From NCBI RefSeq assembly GCF_001905595.1, contig NZ_LIXI01000001.1:850219-914218 (forward strand): a stretch of 64,000 bases of DNA, in the 5' to 3' direction. Numbering within the stretch: the stretch's first letter is position 1; every line of letters starts with the position of its first letter. A model generated the notes under the pieces. It saw only the letters and a list, made by a program, of their open reading frames with translations, searched no databases and was not told where the DNA came from. Both the position numbers and the translations under genes were made by a program. The stretch is from Streptomyces sp. CB00316 (GTDB lineage Bacteria > Actinomycetota > Actinomycetes > Streptomycetales > Streptomycetaceae). Shown piece after piece: positions 63,080 to 64,000 of this stretch.

Positions 63080-63505
63080 GCATCCCCTGGGCGGCCGTCC
63101 AGGATCCGCGAACGCGTGAGCAGTTCCGCGTGACCATGAGGTCAAACCGGCTGAGCGCGCCCAGGATCCGAGGCTGGATGCGGTCCGGGGCGAAGGCCTC
63201 CACCAGCCAGACAAGCCGTTCGAGGGCGATGACCGTCAGTACGGCCCGACCCGACTGTCCGGCTGCCGATCGCCGTCGATCCCGGCGACATCACCAAGGT
63301 GTACTTCCAGGATCCGAAGAGCCGAAGTCGAGCTGAACCTATGGACAGGGTTGGCTGCTTGTCCGTTGTCCGCAGGCGCTTGGTGCCGTGCCGCGATCGC
63401 TGTGGAATGGCTCTACAACTGATGAGGCCGGCGCGATCAGGTGCAGCGGCTCGACCGCCACGGTTCCCGCACGGTGATGACCACGGCACGCACAGGGCGG
63501 GGAGC
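63080..63505. mobile_element. Transposase scar
   Basis: No intact gene. On the plus strand, LPIAVDPGDITKVYFQDPK (about 63270-63325) resembles the C-terminal beta-barrel of Mu/Tn552-type integrase-transposases, cut off after about 20 codons. On the minus strand near 63120-63230 another short coding-like piece reads VIALERLVWLVEAFAPDRIQ. Base composition is lower in G/C than in the neighbours. This looks like debris of a mobile element at a junction between conserved and accessory DNA. Confidence 0.5.
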
Positions 63506-63508
63506 ACG

Positions 63509-63553
63509 GCGCGGGGCCTTGACCGGACTCTGGTTCCGGTCACGGCCCCGCGC
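63509..63553 (-). terminator. Terminator of the flavoprotein gene
   Basis: Ten-pair outer stem (63509-63518 with 63544-63553), one mismatch, then TGACCGGA with TCCGGTCA around a seven-base loop; 20 bases past the stop. Confidence 0.82.
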
Positions 63554-63573
63554 TCGGGGGTGGTGAGGGCCGG

Positions 63574-64000
63574 TCACGAGCCGCAGCAGCCGTCGGCCGT
63601 GGCGGCGACCGGTGCGCCGCCGAGCTGGACCAGGGTGGGTTCCGGCGTCGCGCAGCCGCCGTCGGCTTGGGGTGTGGCCGGGTCGTCGAAGAGTCCGGCT
63701 CCGCCGCAGACTCCGGTTTCGGGGAGGGTGAGTTCGGTGCGGTCGGCTGCTTCGAGGTCGCCGGCGAGGGCGGCGGCGACGGAGCGGACCTGTTCGTAGC
63801 CGGTCATGGCGAGGAAGGTCGGTGCGCGGCCGTAGGACTTCATGCCGACCAGGTAGATCCCGGCTTCCGGGTGGGAGAGCTCGTGGTGGCCGTGGGGGTA
63901 GACGGTGCCGCAGGAGTGCTGGTTGGGGTCGATCAGCGGGGCCAGTTCGGTCGGGGCCTGGAGGCGTTCGTCGAGGCCGAGGCGGAGTTCGTCGAGGAAG
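63574..64000 (-). CDS. C-terminal part of a flavoprotein/FAD-dependent oxidoreductase (partial)
   Basis: 142 codons up to the window edge. FLDELRLGLDERLQAP and LSHPEAGIYLVGMKSYGRAPTFLAMTGYEQVRSVAAALAGD match the C-terminal NAD(P)/FAD domain of Pyr_redox_3-type flavoproteins, in which the last block closes the FAD site. The final 45 residues are a tail rich in Gly, Ala and Cys (VCGGAGLF ... DGCCGS). From memory similar flavoproteins accompany arsenic-resistance genes in Streptomyces, but the rest of the gene and its neighbours lie outside the window. Confidence 0.75.
   Translation of the reverse strand, partial: FLDELRLGLDERLQAPTELAPLIDPNQHSCGTVYPHGHHELSHPEAGIYLVGMKSYGRAPTFLAMTGYEQVRSVAAALAGDLEAADRTELTLPETGVCGGAGLFDDPATPQADGGCATPEPTLVQLGGAPVAATADGCCGS

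Noticed and set aside
63142..63543. A 133-codon minus-strand frame between nadA and the flavoprotein gene
   Set aside because: Amino-acid use is unbiased and Arg/Ser-rich, no ribosome site or recognised domain; the interval reads better as transposon debris.
1..64000. tRNA, rRNA or CRISPR arrays
   Set aside because: No cloverleaf-like segments, no rRNA signature sequences and no regularly spaced repeats were found on reading the intergenic regions.

Overview
The window is high-GC chromosomal DNA with the strong third-position G/C bias, GTG starts and tight NTGA overlaps typical of Streptomyces. Gene content and order (maltose/amylase locus, glnII, glnA, lipA-lipB, aceE-E2-lpd, pepA, cobS-cobT-cobU, pspA, nadA) match, from memory, the conserved core chromosome of Streptomyces coelicolor. 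No rRNA, tRNA, CRISPR array or intact insertion sequence was seen.

Layout. 1-10.7 kb: alpha-glucan utilisation: the end of a maltose-type ABC permease, a GH13 alpha-glucosidase, a LacI-type repressor, a secreted alpha-amylase with a starch-binding domain and a 1775-residue two-module amylase/pullulanase. Two near-identical palindromes in front of the amylase are the likely repressor sites. 10.8-14.1 kb: a STAND ATPase, a DUF2470 fragment and a TetR regulator. 14.1-16.1 kb: a 2Fe-2S flavin reductase paired with a broken PF10118 gene. 16.2-22.1 kb: a methyltransferase, a lipoprotein, a DUF1996 exported protein, a two-component system and a stand-alone winged-helix regulator. 22.5-30.8 kb: glutamine synthetases II and I, each behind a four-half-site GlnR box, flanking a variable stretch that holds several decayed genes. 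30.9-34.7 kb: RDD, DUF4191, lipA and lipB. 35-41.4 kb: an HTH/TPR regulator, a flavin oxidoreductase, an epimerase, a GNAT enzyme, DUF4240 and a WYL regulator. 41.5-48.5 kb: pyruvate dehydrogenase E1, E2 and E3 with a GntR/FCD regulator and a perfect palindrome upstream of aceE. 48.9-55.8 kb: leucyl aminopeptidase and late cobalamin assembly genes, interrupted by a truncated DUF2156 gene coupled to a rhomboid-like gene. 56-61.4 kb: small proteins, a methyltransferase that seems to start at CTG, DUF3043, pspA with its partner, and a second two-component system. 61.8-64 kb: nadA, a transposase scar and the end of a flavoprotein running off the window.

The genes are mostly housekeeping carbon, nitrogen and cofactor metabolism, and I do not see a clear new multi-gene system. 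The most notable features are the regulatory sites (LacI-type, GlnR, PDH palindrome), the inference that the PF10118 gene plus reductase is a di-iron oxygenase pair, and an unusual density of broken or truncated genes (at least five) in an otherwise conserved region. Two of these carry a +1 change in a G run, so base-calling error must be excluded first. Family and synteny statements are from memory; no database search was possible.
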